Positions 24,694 through 33,632 of a stretch of DNA of 43,740 nt are shown here, in pieces. Made by a program: the position numbers and the translations under genes. Source of the stretch: an uncultured Mycobacterium sp. (GTDB lineage: Bacteria; Actinomycetota; Actinomycetes; Mycobacteriales; Mycobacteriaceae); contig FLQS01000048.1 in assembly GCA_900078375.1 (NCBI GenBank), forward strand, positions 1 to 43,740, in the 5' to 3' direction. Each line of letters begins with the position of its first letter. The first letter of the stretch is position 1. Under the pieces are notes generated by a model that saw only the letters and a program-made list of their open reading frames with translations, searched no databases and was not told the origin of the DNA.

Positions 24694-25899
24694 ATGGGTT
24701 TGCGCGGAGAGGCCGCGATCGTCGGCTACACCGAACTCCCCTCCACCAAACGACCGGCCGGACCGCTGGAGTTCACCCTCGAGCAGTGGGCTCGGCTGGC
24801 GGCGGCCACCCTGGCCGACGCGGGCTTGTCGGCCTCTGATGTGGACGGCATCTGCACCACGCACCTGCAGGAATCGCAGATCTTCGTGCCGTCCACCGTC
24901 ATCGAATACCTGGGCATCAAAGCCAATTTCGCGGAGATGGTCGACCTCGGCGGAGCCAGTGCGGTGGCGATGGTGTGGCGAGCGGCGGCGGCCATCGAGC
25001 TGGGGCTGTGCAGCGCCGTGCTGTGCGTGATCCCCGCGACGCCGGTGACCCCGGTCAGCGCGCAGAAGCCGCTGGATGTCAGCGAGCTGATGTACTTCGG
25101 GGCGTCGAGCAACCGGTATGGCTCGCCGCAGGCCGAATTCGAAATCCCCTACGGCAATCTCGGGCAGAACGGCCCCTACGGCCAGGTCGCGAACCTTTAC
25201 GGCGCCACCTATGGCTACGACGAACGGACGATGGCCAAGATCAGCGTCGACCAGCGCGTCAACGCCAATCACACGCCGGGGGCGATCTTCAAAGACACCC
25301 CGATCACCGTCGACGACGTGGTCAACAGCCCGGTGATCGCCGCGCCGCTGCACATGCTGGAGATCGTGATGCCGGTGATGGGCGGTGCGGCCGTCTTGGT
25401 CACAGGAGCCGACCTCGCCCGCCGCAGTACCAATCGGCCGGTGTGGGTCAAGGGATTCGGTGAGCGGGTCCCCTACAAGACACCCACCTACGCCCATGAG
25501 CTTCTGCAGACACCGATGATCAAGGCTGCCGCGTCGGCATTTTCGATGGCCGGGCTGACCCCGGCCGACATGGACATGGTGTCGATCTATGACTGCTACA
25601 CGATCACCGTGCTGCTCAGCCTCGAAGACGCGGGGTTCTGTCAGAAGGGCAAGGGCCTGCAGTTCATCGCCGAGCACGACCTGACGTTCCGTGGCGATTT
25701 CCCGATGAACACCGCCGGCGGGCAGCTGGGTTACGGCCAGGCCGGAACCGCGGGCGGCATGCACCACATCTGCGATGCCACCCGCCAGATCATGGGGCGC
25801 TCGGGTGCCACCCAGGTGGCCGACTGCAACCGCGCGTTCGTCTCCGGCAATGGCGGCATTTTGAGTGAACAGACCACCCTCGTCCTGGAAGGCGATTAG
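24694..25899 (+). CDS. thiolase-like protein (SCP-x type)
   Basis: A 401-residue member of the SCP-x-type thiolase group. It begins MGLRGEAAIVGYTELPSTKR, has DLGGASAVAMVWRAAAAIEL where thiolases carry the nucleophile loop, the VSIYDCYTITVLLSLEDAGF region, and a final GNGGILSEQTTLVL strand. The usual N-terminal nucleophile cysteine appears replaced in GGASAV, so it may perform retro-aldol or lyase chemistry rather than standard thiolysis. Many such proteins work with a DUF35 partner, present 2 bases downstream. The start at 24694 has GGAGGG at the right distance. Confidence 0.85.
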   Translation: MGLRGEAAIVGYTELPSTKRPAGPLEFTLEQWARLAAATLADAGLSASDVDGICTTHLQESQIFVPSTVIEYLGIKANFAEMVDLGGASAVAMVWRAAAAIELGLCSAVLCVIPATPVTPVSAQKPLDVSELMYFGASSNRYGSPQAEFEIPYGNLGQNGPYGQVANLYGATYGYDERTMAKISVDQRVNANHTPGAIFKDTPITVDDVVNSPVIAAPLHMLEIVMPVMGGAAVLVTGADLARRSTNRPVWVKGFGERVPYKTPTYAHELLQTPMIKAAASAFSMAGLTPADMDMVSIYDCYTITVLLSLEDAGFCQKGKGLQFIAEHDLTFRGDFPMNTAGGQLGYGQAGTAGGMHHICDATRQIMGRSGATQVADCNRAFVSGNGGILSEQTTLVLEGD

Positions 25900-25901
25900 A
25901 C

Positions 25902-26312
25902 ATGGGCGATTTCGCCAAGCCGATGCCGATTCCGACGCCGACCACTCAACCGTTCTGGGATGCGCTGGCCGAACACACGATTCGCATCCAGTACTCACCG
26001 TCGGCGCAGCGATACGTCTTCTACCCGCGAGTGCTGGCACCGGGCACGCTGGCCGACGACCTGGAGTGGCGGGAAATCTCCGGGGCGGCTTCGCTTTACA
26101 CCTATACGGTGGCCTACCGGCCGACCGCACCGCATTTTGCCGGGGACGTGCCGCAGCTGCTGGCGGTGGTGCAGTGGGACGAAGGGCCACGGTTCTCCAC
26201 CGAGATCGTCAACGCCGAGCCGGCGGAGCTGGAAGTCGGCATGCGGCTGCGGCCGGTGTTTTTCGACTATCCCGATTTCGGTGTGACGATGCTGCGCTAC
26301 GAACCGGCCTGA
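25902..26312 (+). CDS. DUF35 OB-fold protein, partner of the thiolase
   Basis: A 136-residue acyl-CoA-associated OB-fold protein. The N-terminal helix (PTPTTQPFWDALAEHTIRIQ) and the OB strands (LYTYTVAYRPTAPHF, then PQLLAVVQWDEGPRFSTEIV) are typical. The zinc-ribbon cysteines normally found after the first helix are absent: the segment reads YSPSAQRYVFYPR. In steroid-degrading actinobacteria these proteins form complexes with thiolase-like aldolases. It lies 2 bases after the thiolase gene, so the same pairing is expected. Confidence 0.87.
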   Translation: MGDFAKPMPIPTPTTQPFWDALAEHTIRIQYSPSAQRYVFYPRVLAPGTLADDLEWREISGAASLYTYTVAYRPTAPHFAGDVPQLLAVVQWDEGPRFSTEIVNAEPAELEVGMRLRPVFFDYPDFGVTMLRYEPA

Positions 26313-26783
26313 CTAGCCGACTTTCGAGTCGGCGTCGTCTCGGCGGATGGCGTGGAAGTGCTCAAACCGCAGGCACACCGTGGTGCCCAGCGCGGAGGAA
26401 TCGATGGTGAGGTCGTCGGCCAATGCCCGCATCAGCGGGATGCCGCGACCGCGTGAGCGGCTCTGCGTGGCAGGCGTGGATTCACGCCAACGGCCCTGGT
26501 CGGCGACGGTGATGGTCAAGGTGGCGCCGTCGCGGACGACCTCCACATCGACGGTGCCGGGGCCGCCGTTGTGCAGGTAAGCGAACTCGGCGGTATTGGC
26601 GAGCGCTTCATTGACCGCGAGGACGACGTCGCTGAACCGAACCCTGTCGAGATCCCCGCATGCTTGCAGCCAGGTCGCAAACTCGTCACGAACCCTGGCT
26701 GCGTTGTGCGCATCAGCGACGACATCGTTACGAACGAAACGGTCACCGTCAGCTGAGGGGCATGGGTAACTCGGTGTCGTCAT
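26313..26783 (-). CDS. RsbW-like anti-sigma factor/serine kinase
   Basis: A 156-residue GHKL ATPase. The N box reads VVLAVNEALANTAEFAY (about 52-68), the G1 box TITVADQGRWRE, and the G2 box SRGRGIPLMRALAD, so ATP binding is intact. Such proteins bind a sigma factor and phosphorylate a STAS antagonist. The STAS gene lies just upstream (30-base gap), giving the usual partner-switching pair. No sigma factor gene is adjacent, so the target is unknown. A GGGTAT -10-like element lies 12 bases before the start. Confidence 0.88.
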   Translation of the reverse strand: MTTPSYPCPSADGDRFVRNDVVADAHNAARVRDEFATWLQACGDLDRVRFSDVVLAVNEALANTAEFAYLHNGGPGTVDVEVVRDGATLTITVADQGRWRESTPATQSRSRGRGIPLMRALADDLTIDSSALGTTVCLRFEHFHAIRRDDADSKVG

Positions 26784-26795
26784 GGCAAATCTCTT

Positions 26796-26801
26796 ATACC
26801 C
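26796..26801 (-). promoter_or_regulatory. GGGTAT, possible SigF-type -10
   Basis: On the minus strand GGGTAT sits 12 bases upstream of the RsbW-like start, inside the gap after the STAS gene. Mycobacterial SigF promoters have GGGTAT as -10. No clear GTTT -35 is seen at 15-17 bases, so the call is tentative. Confidence 0.3.
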
Positions 26802-26813
26802 AACTTCCGAGAA

Positions 26814-27179
26814 TTACTCACCCAATGCGGCGCGCGCCTCTTCCAGAGTCTCGTAGAGACCGACAATATCGGCCAAACCGACCAGTTTGAGGGGCCGGCT
26901 GGTCGCGGGCCCGCTGGCCACGACGCCGAAGCCGATCTCTGCGGAGGCCTTGTCGCGGGCGGCGACCAGGACGCCCATGCCTGCCGACGCGAGGAAGTCG
27001 ACGCCGGACAGGTCGACGATGATGGCCTTCGGGTCCTTCGTCAGCGAGGTGGCAATGCTGGTCTCCAGTTGCGGTGACGTCAGCATGTCCACCACGCCGG
27101 TCGCGGAGATGACAACCGTCCGCCCGAACCATTGCTCATCGATCACACAGCCGGTGGTGGCGGTGCCTTGCTCGTCCAA
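26814..27179 (-). CDS. STAS-domain anti-sigma factor antagonist
   Basis: A 121-residue SpoIIAA/RsbV-like protein. The core motif VDLSGVDFLASAGMGVLVAA holds the likely phosphoacceptor S65, aligned with the serine of the DSSG motif in SpoIIAA. The unphosphorylated form would sequester the kinase coded next door. An unusually cysteine-containing start (MDEQGTATTGCVIDEQWFGR) precedes the domain. It is upstream of, and probably cotranscribed with, the RsbW-like gene. Confidence 0.9.
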   Translation of the reverse strand: MDEQGTATTGCVIDEQWFGRTVVISATGVVDMLTSPQLETSIATSLTKDPKAIIVDLSGVDFLASAGMGVLVAARDKASAEIGFGVVASGPATSRPLKLVGLADIVGLYETLEEARAALGE

Positions 27180-27493
27180 GATTCACCTCATTAGCGCGCG
27201 CCCAGACGGCGCGCTCACGAATACGTCGTCTCTGCGAGGCTGCCGTCTGAACCTGGCAAGAACTTTTTAGCAGGCCTGCGCCGGTTTGCTTACGGCGCGG
27301 GGGTCAGCATCGGAAACTTCCCGGCGAGCCCACTAGAGGCTAACGTACACCGCCTTCATATGTGGGATCGGTGCCGAACGCCGGGGTGCGGGCCGATACC
27401 GCCCAAACCGACACACCGGCGCCTCCGCCCCAGTAAACCGGCCCTTTTCGTCGATCTCGACGCATCGGAGTGCGCGTTTTCTATACTGGACTC
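27180..27493. other. intergenic region between STAS and P450 genes
   Basis: No gene is seen in these 314 bases. They hold the upstream regions of two divergent genes. TATACT at 27482-27487 is a good -10, placing the transcript start at or next to GTG 27494, so the P450 mRNA is probably leaderless. Confidence 0.5.
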
Positions 27494-28861
27494 GTGTCTA
27501 ATACGCTGACGCCGACGCTGCCGCCCGGACCCTCCCTGTCCCCCGCGATTCAGGCCGTGCTGATGCTGCGCTACTGGCCGCGCTTCGTCTCGGCCTGCCG
27601 GCGCCGCTATGGGCGGACGTTCACGCTGCGGATCGCCCAGATGGGCACGCTGGTGTACCTCGACGACCCCGCCGACATCAAGCAGGTGTTCGCCGGTGAT
27701 CCGGCGATTTACCATGCCGGCGAGGCGAATTCGATGCTGTCCGGCCTGCTGGGTCCGGCGTCGGTGCTGGTGGTCGATGACGAGGTGCACCGCGACCGCC
27801 GGCGGCTGATGCTGGAGCCGTTCCACCGCGACGCTGTGGCGCGCCAGACCGAGGTGATGGCCGAGATCGCAGCGGCGAATATCGCCGGCTGGCCGGTCGG
27901 CACGCCGTTTGCGGTAGCACCGAAGATGTCGCAGATCACCCTGGAGGTGATCTTGCGCCTCGTCATCGGGGCGAGCGATCCCGCGCGGCTCGCCGCGTTG
28001 CGTGAGGTGCTGCCGAAGCTGCTGAACCTGTCGGCGTTCCAGCTGCTGGCAATCGGCTCCCCCAGCCTGCAGCAGCGGCGGCCCTGGCGCGGCGTGCGCC
28101 GACGTATCGAGGAGGCCGACCGTCTGCTGTATGCCGAGATCGCGGAGCGTCGCGCCGACCCCGAGCTGGCGTCACGCACCGATGCGCTGGCGATGCTGGT
28201 GCGCGCCGCCGATCAGGACGGGCGCACGATGACCGACTCCGAGCTGCGTGACCAGTTGATGACGCTGCTGGTTGCCGGACACGACACCACGGCGACGGGT
28301 TTGTCGTGGGCGCTGGAGCGGCTGACGCGGCACCCCACGGTTCTGGCCAAGGCGGTGCGGGCCGCCGAGGCGGGCGACGACGAGTACCTGGACGCGGTGG
28401 CCAAGGAGACCTTGCGCAATCGGCCGGTGGTGTTCGACGTCGGCAGAGTTCTGAAGCAGCCCGTCGAGCTCGCCGGGTATCTGCTGCCCGCCGGTGTGAT
28501 GGTGGCGCCCGGGGTGGGATTGGTGCATTCCGATGACCGGGTGTATCCGGATGCGGATCGCTACGATCCGGATCGAATGATCGGGGCGACGCTGAGCCCG
28601 ACGACCTGGCTGCCGTTCGGTGGCGGTGCGCGCCGGTGCCTGGGGGCGACGTTCGCGATGGCCGAGATGCGGGTGGTGCTGCGTCAGGTGTTGCGCCGTG
28701 TTGATCTGGCGACGACGACGGCGCGCGGCGAGGGTCAGCGAGTCAAGCACGTAATTCTCACGCCGAAGCAGGGTGCACGAATCACGGTGTCGCGCATGAA
28801 GACTCCGCCACAGACGGTGGACGGATCCCACCTGCACGTGCACAACGCGACGACGAAGTAA
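27494..28861 (+). CDS. cytochrome P450
   Basis: A 455-residue soluble P450. It shows the oxygen-binding I-helix AGHDTTATGLSWAL, the ExxR pair in VAKETLRNRP, the YDPDRM segment and the heme loop FGGGARRCLG with C382 as heme ligand. The sequence type (RYGRTFTLRI near the start, WLPFGGGARRCLGATFAMAE) resembles the mycobacterial CYP135/CYP138 group. GTG 27494 is chosen because a TATACT box sits 7 bases upstream, giving a leaderless message, and the usual proline-rich N-terminus (TLPPGPSLSP) follows. The substrate is unknown, and no ferredoxin gene is adjacent. Confidence 0.93.
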   Translation: MSNTLTPTLPPGPSLSPAIQAVLMLRYWPRFVSACRRRYGRTFTLRIAQMGTLVYLDDPADIKQVFAGDPAIYHAGEANSMLSGLLGPASVLVVDDEVHRDRRRLMLEPFHRDAVARQTEVMAEIAAANIAGWPVGTPFAVAPKMSQITLEVILRLVIGASDPARLAALREVLPKLLNLSAFQLLAIGSPSLQQRRPWRGVRRRIEEADRLLYAEIAERRADPELASRTDALAMLVRAADQDGRTMTDSELRDQLMTLLVAGHDTTATGLSWALERLTRHPTVLAKAVRAAEAGDDEYLDAVAKETLRNRPVVFDVGRVLKQPVELAGYLLPAGVMVAPGVGLVHSDDRVYPDADRYDPDRMIGATLSPTTWLPFGGGARRCLGATFAMAEMRVVLRQVLRRVDLATTTARGEGQRVKHVILTPKQGARITVSRMKTPPQTVDGSHLHVHNATTK

Positions 28862-28932
28862 CTACACCCGCGGCCGCTCGGCGTAGGCTCGGCCTTCATC
28901 GACTCGAACGCGCTCGAAAGCATGGCTACCAC

Positions 28933-29673
28933 GTGACGTCGCGCCGGATGGACGTGGCGGCTTCGGTTGGCGGGCCGGTGCCCCCCGTCGTCGACGACCT
29001 GCCCCAAGGCCTGGCCGACACCGTCGCCGACCTCATTGGGAGGCCACGTGCGCGCGGCTGGATCCACCTCTGTTCGGCGGCCACCGCCACCGTGGGCGGA
29101 CTGGCGCTGCTGTCGGCCGCCGGCATCGCGTCGTCGCAGAAAGCTCTGCTAGCGACCCTGATCTACACCATCACCATCGTCGCGATGTTCAGCATCAGCG
29201 CGTTGTACCACCGTAAGCATTGGCACAATCCAGTCGCCTTGAAGTGGATGAAGCGCCTCGATCACTCCGCGATCTTCGTCTTCATCGCGGGCAGCTACAC
29301 CCCGTTCGCACTCTTGGCGATGCCGCCACGCACCGGGACCGAAGTGCTGGTCATCGTGTGGAGCGGTGCGCTGGCCGGTGTGGCACTCAAGATGTGGTGG
29401 CCGTCCGCCCCGCGATGGGTCGGCGTGCCGCTGTACCTGTTACTGGGCTACGTGGCGATTGCCTTCGCCGGTAGCTTGCTCGCCGGTGGGGGCTGGGTTG
29501 TCGTCGGGCTGCTCCTTCTGGGCGGGGTGCTCTACAACGTCGGCGCCATCCTCTACGGACTTCGCTGGCCGAACCCCTGGCCGCACACCTTCGGCTATCA
29601 CGAGTTTTTTCACGCCTTCACCGCAGTCGCGGCCGTCAGCCACTACGTCGCCGTGTGGTTCGTCGTCCTCTAG
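28933..29673 (+). CDS. hemolysin III/PAQR-family membrane protein
   Basis: A 246-residue protein with seven predicted membrane segments. The metal-site motifs of the family are present: SALYHRKHW (about 95), DHSAIFVFIAGSYTPFALL (about 112-130) and HEFFHAFTA near the C-terminus, with the three histidines that bind zinc in this superfamily. Bacterial relatives are named hemolysin III but probably act in membrane lipid homeostasis. GTG 28933 gives a 40-residue cytoplasmic start; ATG 28948 is an alternative. Confidence 0.9.
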   Translation: MTSRRMDVAASVGGPVPPVVDDLPQGLADTVADLIGRPRARGWIHLCSAATATVGGLALLSAAGIASSQKALLATLIYTITIVAMFSISALYHRKHWHNPVALKWMKRLDHSAIFVFIAGSYTPFALLAMPPRTGTEVLVIVWSGALAGVALKMWWPSAPRWVGVPLYLLLGYVAIAFAGSLLAGGGWVVVGLLLLGGVLYNVGAILYGLRWPNPWPHTFGYHEFFHAFTAVAAVSHYVAVWFVVL

Positions 29674-29735
29674 ACCGGAGCTGTCGCGCCGGCAATTAGG
29701 CCGGCCGCCGTGCTGACGCGGCTAGGCTCGCGAGT

Positions 29736-31397
29736 GTGGACGAACCGAGTCGAACGACAGCGGAATTGATCGTCGAGTGCCTGGTGAACGAGGGCGTGAC
29801 ACACGTCTTCGGAATTCCCGGCGAGGAGAACATCCGGTTGATCGACGCGCTGTCCAGGTCGCCGATCGAGTACGTGTTGACGCGGCACGAACAGGGCGCG
29901 TCGTTCATGGCCGAGGTCTACGGGCGGTTAACCGGGCGGGCCGGTGTGTGCTCGGCCACGCTGGGCCCCGGCGCCATCAACCTGCTGTTGGGTGTCGCCG
30001 ATGCGACCACGAATTCCACTCCCCTAATTGCGCTTTCGGCTCAAGTCGGGATGGGCCGCAGTTACAAGGAGTCGCATCAGGGCGTCGATCTGATCTCGAT
30101 GTTCGCACCGGTCACGAAGTGGTCGGCGCTTGTCGCGACACCGTCGGCCGTACCCGAGATGGTCCGCAAGGCGTTCAAGCTCGCACAGACCGAACGTCCC
30201 GGGGCGGTGTATCTCGCCGTGCCCGAGGACGTCGAATCATCCGTCGCCCCGTCGGGAGCATCGCCTCTGCCGATCAATATCCCGCGTCCGGATGATCCCT
30301 CAGCCGCCCAGGTGCAGCGCGCTGCCGAGATCCTGCGTTCGGCCCGCAATCCGATTGTGCTGGTCGGCCACGGAGCCGCGCGAAGCGGCGCGTCCGATGC
30401 GGTGCGTCGGTTCGCTGAGTCCCTCGAGATCCCGGTCGCGACAACGTTTCATGCCAAGGGTGTGCTGCCCGATGACCATCCGCTCGCTCTCGGTGCGGTC
30501 GGCTTCATGCGCCATGATTACGTGAACTTCGGTTTCGACCGCGCCGACGTGATCGTGGCCGCTGGTTACGAATTGCAGGAGTTCGACCCGATCCGGATCA
30601 ACCCGCGCGGCGACGCCAAGATCATCCACATCCACCGCTTTCCTGCCGAAGTGGACTCCCACTACGACGTCGCGGTCGGCTTGCAGGCCGACATCGGACG
30701 CACCCTCGACGCGCTGGCCGCGGCGGTGACGCGTGAGCACCCGTCCCCCCACGGTGGCGAGCGGATCCGTGAACTGCTCGCCGGCGAGCTCAACCGGGGA
30801 CGCGACGACGACAGGTTCCCGCTCGCGCCCGCCCGTATCGTCGCCGACACGCGGGAGGCCTTGCAGCGCAACGATATCGTGCTGGTCGACACCGGCGCAC
30901 TGAAGATGTGGATGGCCAGGCTCTACCCGACCTATGAACCGAATACGTGTCTGATCTCCAACGGGCTCTCGACGATGGGCTGGTCATTGCCCGGCGCCAT
31001 TGCCGCCAAGATCGCGCGGCCCGACGCGAAGGTGCTCGTCGCCACCGGCGACGGTTCGTTCCTGATGAACTCCCAAGAGATCGAGACGGCGCTGCGGCTG
31101 CGTACACCGATCGTGATCCTGATCTGGGTGGACGACGCCTACGGCCTGATCAGCTGGAAGATGGATCTGGAGATCGGCCACAACGTGGACACCCATTTCG
31201 GAAATCCTGACTTCGTCGCCTATGCCGAAAGTTTCGGTGCGAAGGGCTACCGCATTTCGGCGGCCGACCAACTACTGCCAACGCTGCGCCGGGCACTTTC
31301 TGAGGACACTGTCAGCGTCATCGCATGCCCGGTCGACTATTCAGCCAACAGCGCACTGATCGCCTCGCTGGGCGAGCTGGACGAGTCGCTGTCCTGA
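29736..31397 (+). CDS. acetolactate synthase-like TPP enzyme
   Basis: A 553-residue thiamine-diphosphate enzyme. E52 in TRHEQGASFMAE is the catalytic glutamate that activates TPP, and ATGDGSFLMNSQEIETALRL is the metal/TPP motif. The ISNGLSTMGWSLPGAIAAK segment is typical of catabolic, single-subunit acetolactate synthases (AlsS type), which make 2-acetolactate from pyruvate. No regulatory small subunit or acetolactate decarboxylase is nearby, so a different 2-ketoacid reaction is possible. The start is GTG 29736. Confidence 0.87.
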   Translation: MDEPSRTTAELIVECLVNEGVTHVFGIPGEENIRLIDALSRSPIEYVLTRHEQGASFMAEVYGRLTGRAGVCSATLGPGAINLLLGVADATTNSTPLIALSAQVGMGRSYKESHQGVDLISMFAPVTKWSALVATPSAVPEMVRKAFKLAQTERPGAVYLAVPEDVESSVAPSGASPLPINIPRPDDPSAAQVQRAAEILRSARNPIVLVGHGAARSGASDAVRRFAESLEIPVATTFHAKGVLPDDHPLALGAVGFMRHDYVNFGFDRADVIVAAGYELQEFDPIRINPRGDAKIIHIHRFPAEVDSHYDVAVGLQADIGRTLDALAAAVTREHPSPHGGERIRELLAGELNRGRDDDRFPLAPARIVADTREALQRNDIVLVDTGALKMWMARLYPTYEPNTCLISNGLSTMGWSLPGAIAAKIARPDAKVLVATGDGSFLMNSQEIETALRLRTPIVILIWVDDAYGLISWKMDLEIGHNVDTHFGNPDFVAYAESFGAKGYRISAADQLLPTLRRALSEDTVSVIACPVDYSANSALIASLGELDESLS

Positions 31398-31438
31398 CGG
31401 ACTCTTTACTTGCATTGTTGGACCATCCCACGAGATAG

Positions 31439-31805
31439 GTGATCGCCCTGCGTGTCGTGACCTTCAATATCTTGCACGGCCGAACCGCCGGCGACGTCGT
31501 CGACCCACCTGTCGTTCGTGCCCGGATGGCATCGGCGACAGTTGCGCCGGATCGTCGCTGAGCTGCGCGGCCTCCCTGGACCACGTCTGGTGGTCGGAGA
31601 TCTAAATCTCACAGCCGCCGCGGCGCAGCGGTGGTCGGGCCTGCGCACGCTGGCTTCGGCACCGACGTTCCCGGCCCACCGCCCGCGTCGTCAACTCGAC
31701 CACGTCCTCACCGATGACGCCGGTTTGAGCGTCCGCCACCGGGAGGCACCATTGATGCCGATCTCGGGTCACCGACCCCTGGTGGTCGACCTGGAGCGTC
31801 ACTGA
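31439..31805 (+). pseudogene. endonuclease/exonuclease/phosphatase gene with central deletion
   Basis: The start is intact: VIALRVVTFNILHGRTAGDV resembles the first strand of EEP-family enzymes. After VDPP the frame breaks, and another frame gives the C-terminal part: LVVGDLNLTAAAAQRWSGL, DHVLTDD and ISGHRPLVVDLE, which carry the GDLN and SGHRP active-site motifs. Full-length relatives are about 250 residues; here the middle, with the QEVD glutamate, is gone and a frameshift joins the ends. The gene is dead or makes only a fragment. Confidence 0.75.
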
Positions 31806-31849
31806 CCGCTTTCGTCCCACTCAGTGGTGCCGGGTACTGACGGAAGGAA

Positions 31850-33451
31850 TTATTCCAAATCTCCTGTAGGCAAGGCAGTTTCGTTGGTTAAGTTGGTATC
31901 GGTACCGCGCAACTTCTGGTACCACGTGCCGAGCAATGATCGACGCAACGGCCAGGTCACCACCGACTCAACCAGCTTCAACGTGCTCTGCGCAATCGAC
32001 GGCGGGACGTGGTCAGGATCCATGAGATCGTTCTCTGCGAAAGGACCGTTGTCAGCAGACATCATCGTGTCGGTCAACTTCCGCAGTGAACGGCCCGTAC
32101 CGCGCAGCTCTTCGATGCCCTGTCGGAATGCCCCTCGGCGCTCCACTTCGTCGCGGAAGTCTCCGACGGAGACCCCCAGATGCTCCGCCACCAGACTGTC
32201 CCGGGTGAAGAGGATCTCACGCTCCACCTCAGCGCAATTCGCCAGCGCAGGGTTCGCTTCGATCGCAACATCACATTCACTGTCGAAGCCCAGCGATCGG
32301 TTGTTGAAGTTCGAGGAACCGATGCGAAGCAGTCGGCCGTCCACCACGATGACCTTCGAGTGCACGTAAACCGACACCCCTCTGCCGGCCACCGGCCAAT
32401 AAACTCCTAACCGCCCGTGCAGATCCGCTCCGCTGAGCAAACGCACGAGGCGTTCGCGAGCGCTATCCATCGACTCCTGTTCCAGACGGCTCTCAGAGCT
32501 GCGCGGCAGGATGATTACCACTTCGGGCCCGTGCTGTTCCCGCAGCCGCGTCGCGATCGCTTCTGCGATGCGGCGCGAAGCAAAGTACTGATTCTCCAGA
32601 TAGATGACGTTACGAGCGGCAGCGATGGCAGCGACATCCAAGGCCTCGATCTCCCGGACCTCACTGCGCTGGGGCATTGCTGGAAGTGTGCGGGCCACCG
32701 CCACCTCGACATTGCGCAACGCGGGCCTGAGCCCCTCGGGCCACGAGGATGCGAACGGTATCTCATTGACCAGCGCTTGACCGGTCGCTGCCTTCCACCG
32801 CTCGCGGGCCTGCTCAGCAAGCAGCTCCCCAGCAGGACCGTCCACCACAGCAGCGACTTCGTGGCGTGGGCCGTACGCATCGCCTGGGCCGTGCCTGCGC
32901 GGGTCGACGGGAAGATGCGCGCGGGTATCCCAGCGCCCGAGCGCGAGATCGATGCCGCCGCAGAAGGCCACTGCATCATCGACGACTACGATCTTCTGGT
33001 GGTGCACGGCACCGGTGGGGTGCACTCCGTCTACTGCGAAGTGCATTCTCGCCGAAGTGAACTGGTTGAGCAGACTCACCGGCACAACGCCGAACCAGAA
33101 CCCGTCGAAAGCGGGCAGGAGCCGAAGGTTGGACTTCAGCAGATACACGTTCAGTTCGGGACGCTTAGCCAGCAGCCAGTGCAGGAATGGGCCGAGGTTG
33201 TTGGGGCCTTGCAACGTCGTTTCGTCGCGCTCGAATGCGGTCCGGGTGTCCAGGTCCCAGCCGATGACGACGATTCGCTGCTGAGCGTTCAACATCGCGG
33301 CCTTGACGTGCCGTAGGTAGTCAGCACCGTCGACGATGGGGGCGTAGCGATTGGCCGGGGCCGACCGCCAGCAGGTCACCCCCGGCACGATCACCGTTTC
33401 GTTGCGTCGGTCCATACCGACGCCGACCCGTTTATCGGCGTTCACGGGCAT
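31850..33451 (-). CDS. phospholipase D-family protein
   Basis: A 533-residue protein with two HKD motifs: HHQKIVVVDD (H151, K153, D158) followed by the usual GGID, and HSKVIVVDG (H364, K366, D371) followed by IGSSNFNNRS. Both halves of the active site are complete, so phosphatidyl transfer or hydrolysis is expected. No signal peptide or membrane helix is visible at the chosen start, unlike typical cardiolipin synthases, so it is closer to PLD-like enzymes with cytoplasmic or peripheral location. ATG 33451 follows GGGAGGGG. Confidence 0.88.
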   Translation of the reverse strand: MPVNADKRVGVGMDRRNETVIVPGVTCWRSAPANRYAPIVDGADYLRHVKAAMLNAQQRIVVIGWDLDTRTAFERDETTLQGPNNLGPFLHWLLAKRPELNVYLLKSNLRLLPAFDGFWFGVVPVSLLNQFTSARMHFAVDGVHPTGAVHHQKIVVVDDAVAFCGGIDLALGRWDTRAHLPVDPRRHGPGDAYGPRHEVAAVVDGPAGELLAEQARERWKAATGQALVNEIPFASSWPEGLRPALRNVEVAVARTLPAMPQRSEVREIEALDVAAIAAARNVIYLENQYFASRRIAEAIATRLREQHGPEVVIILPRSSESRLEQESMDSARERLVRLLSGADLHGRLGVYWPVAGRGVSVYVHSKVIVVDGRLLRIGSSNFNNRSLGFDSECDVAIEANPALANCAEVEREILFTRDSLVAEHLGVSVGDFRDEVERRGAFRQGIEELRGTGRSLRKLTDTMMSADNGPFAENDLMDPDHVPPSIAQSTLKLVESVVTWPLRRSLLGTWYQKLRGTDTNLTNETALPTGDLE

Positions 33452-33632
33452 CGACCCCTCCCGGGTACTTGGGCGAACTGCCACGAGGCGCAAGCCCACC
33501 TACGATCTTCCCCCACTTTCACGCTCAAGGTTGACCAGCGGGCGCTCCGAACCGGGACTGGCGCGACGCCCAAAATCCACGCCTTCAGCACCCTTCCGAT
33601 CCCACGCCGGACCGGTTACAAGCGCCAGAGAT

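Noticed and set aside
24661..26190. 509-codon minus frame opposite the thiolase
   Set aside because: Shadow of the thiolase/DUF35 genes, His/Arg-rich with no motif.
32417..33316. 299-codon plus frame opposite the phospholipase D gene
   Set aside because: Both HKD motifs lie on the other strand; this frame has no recognisable feature.
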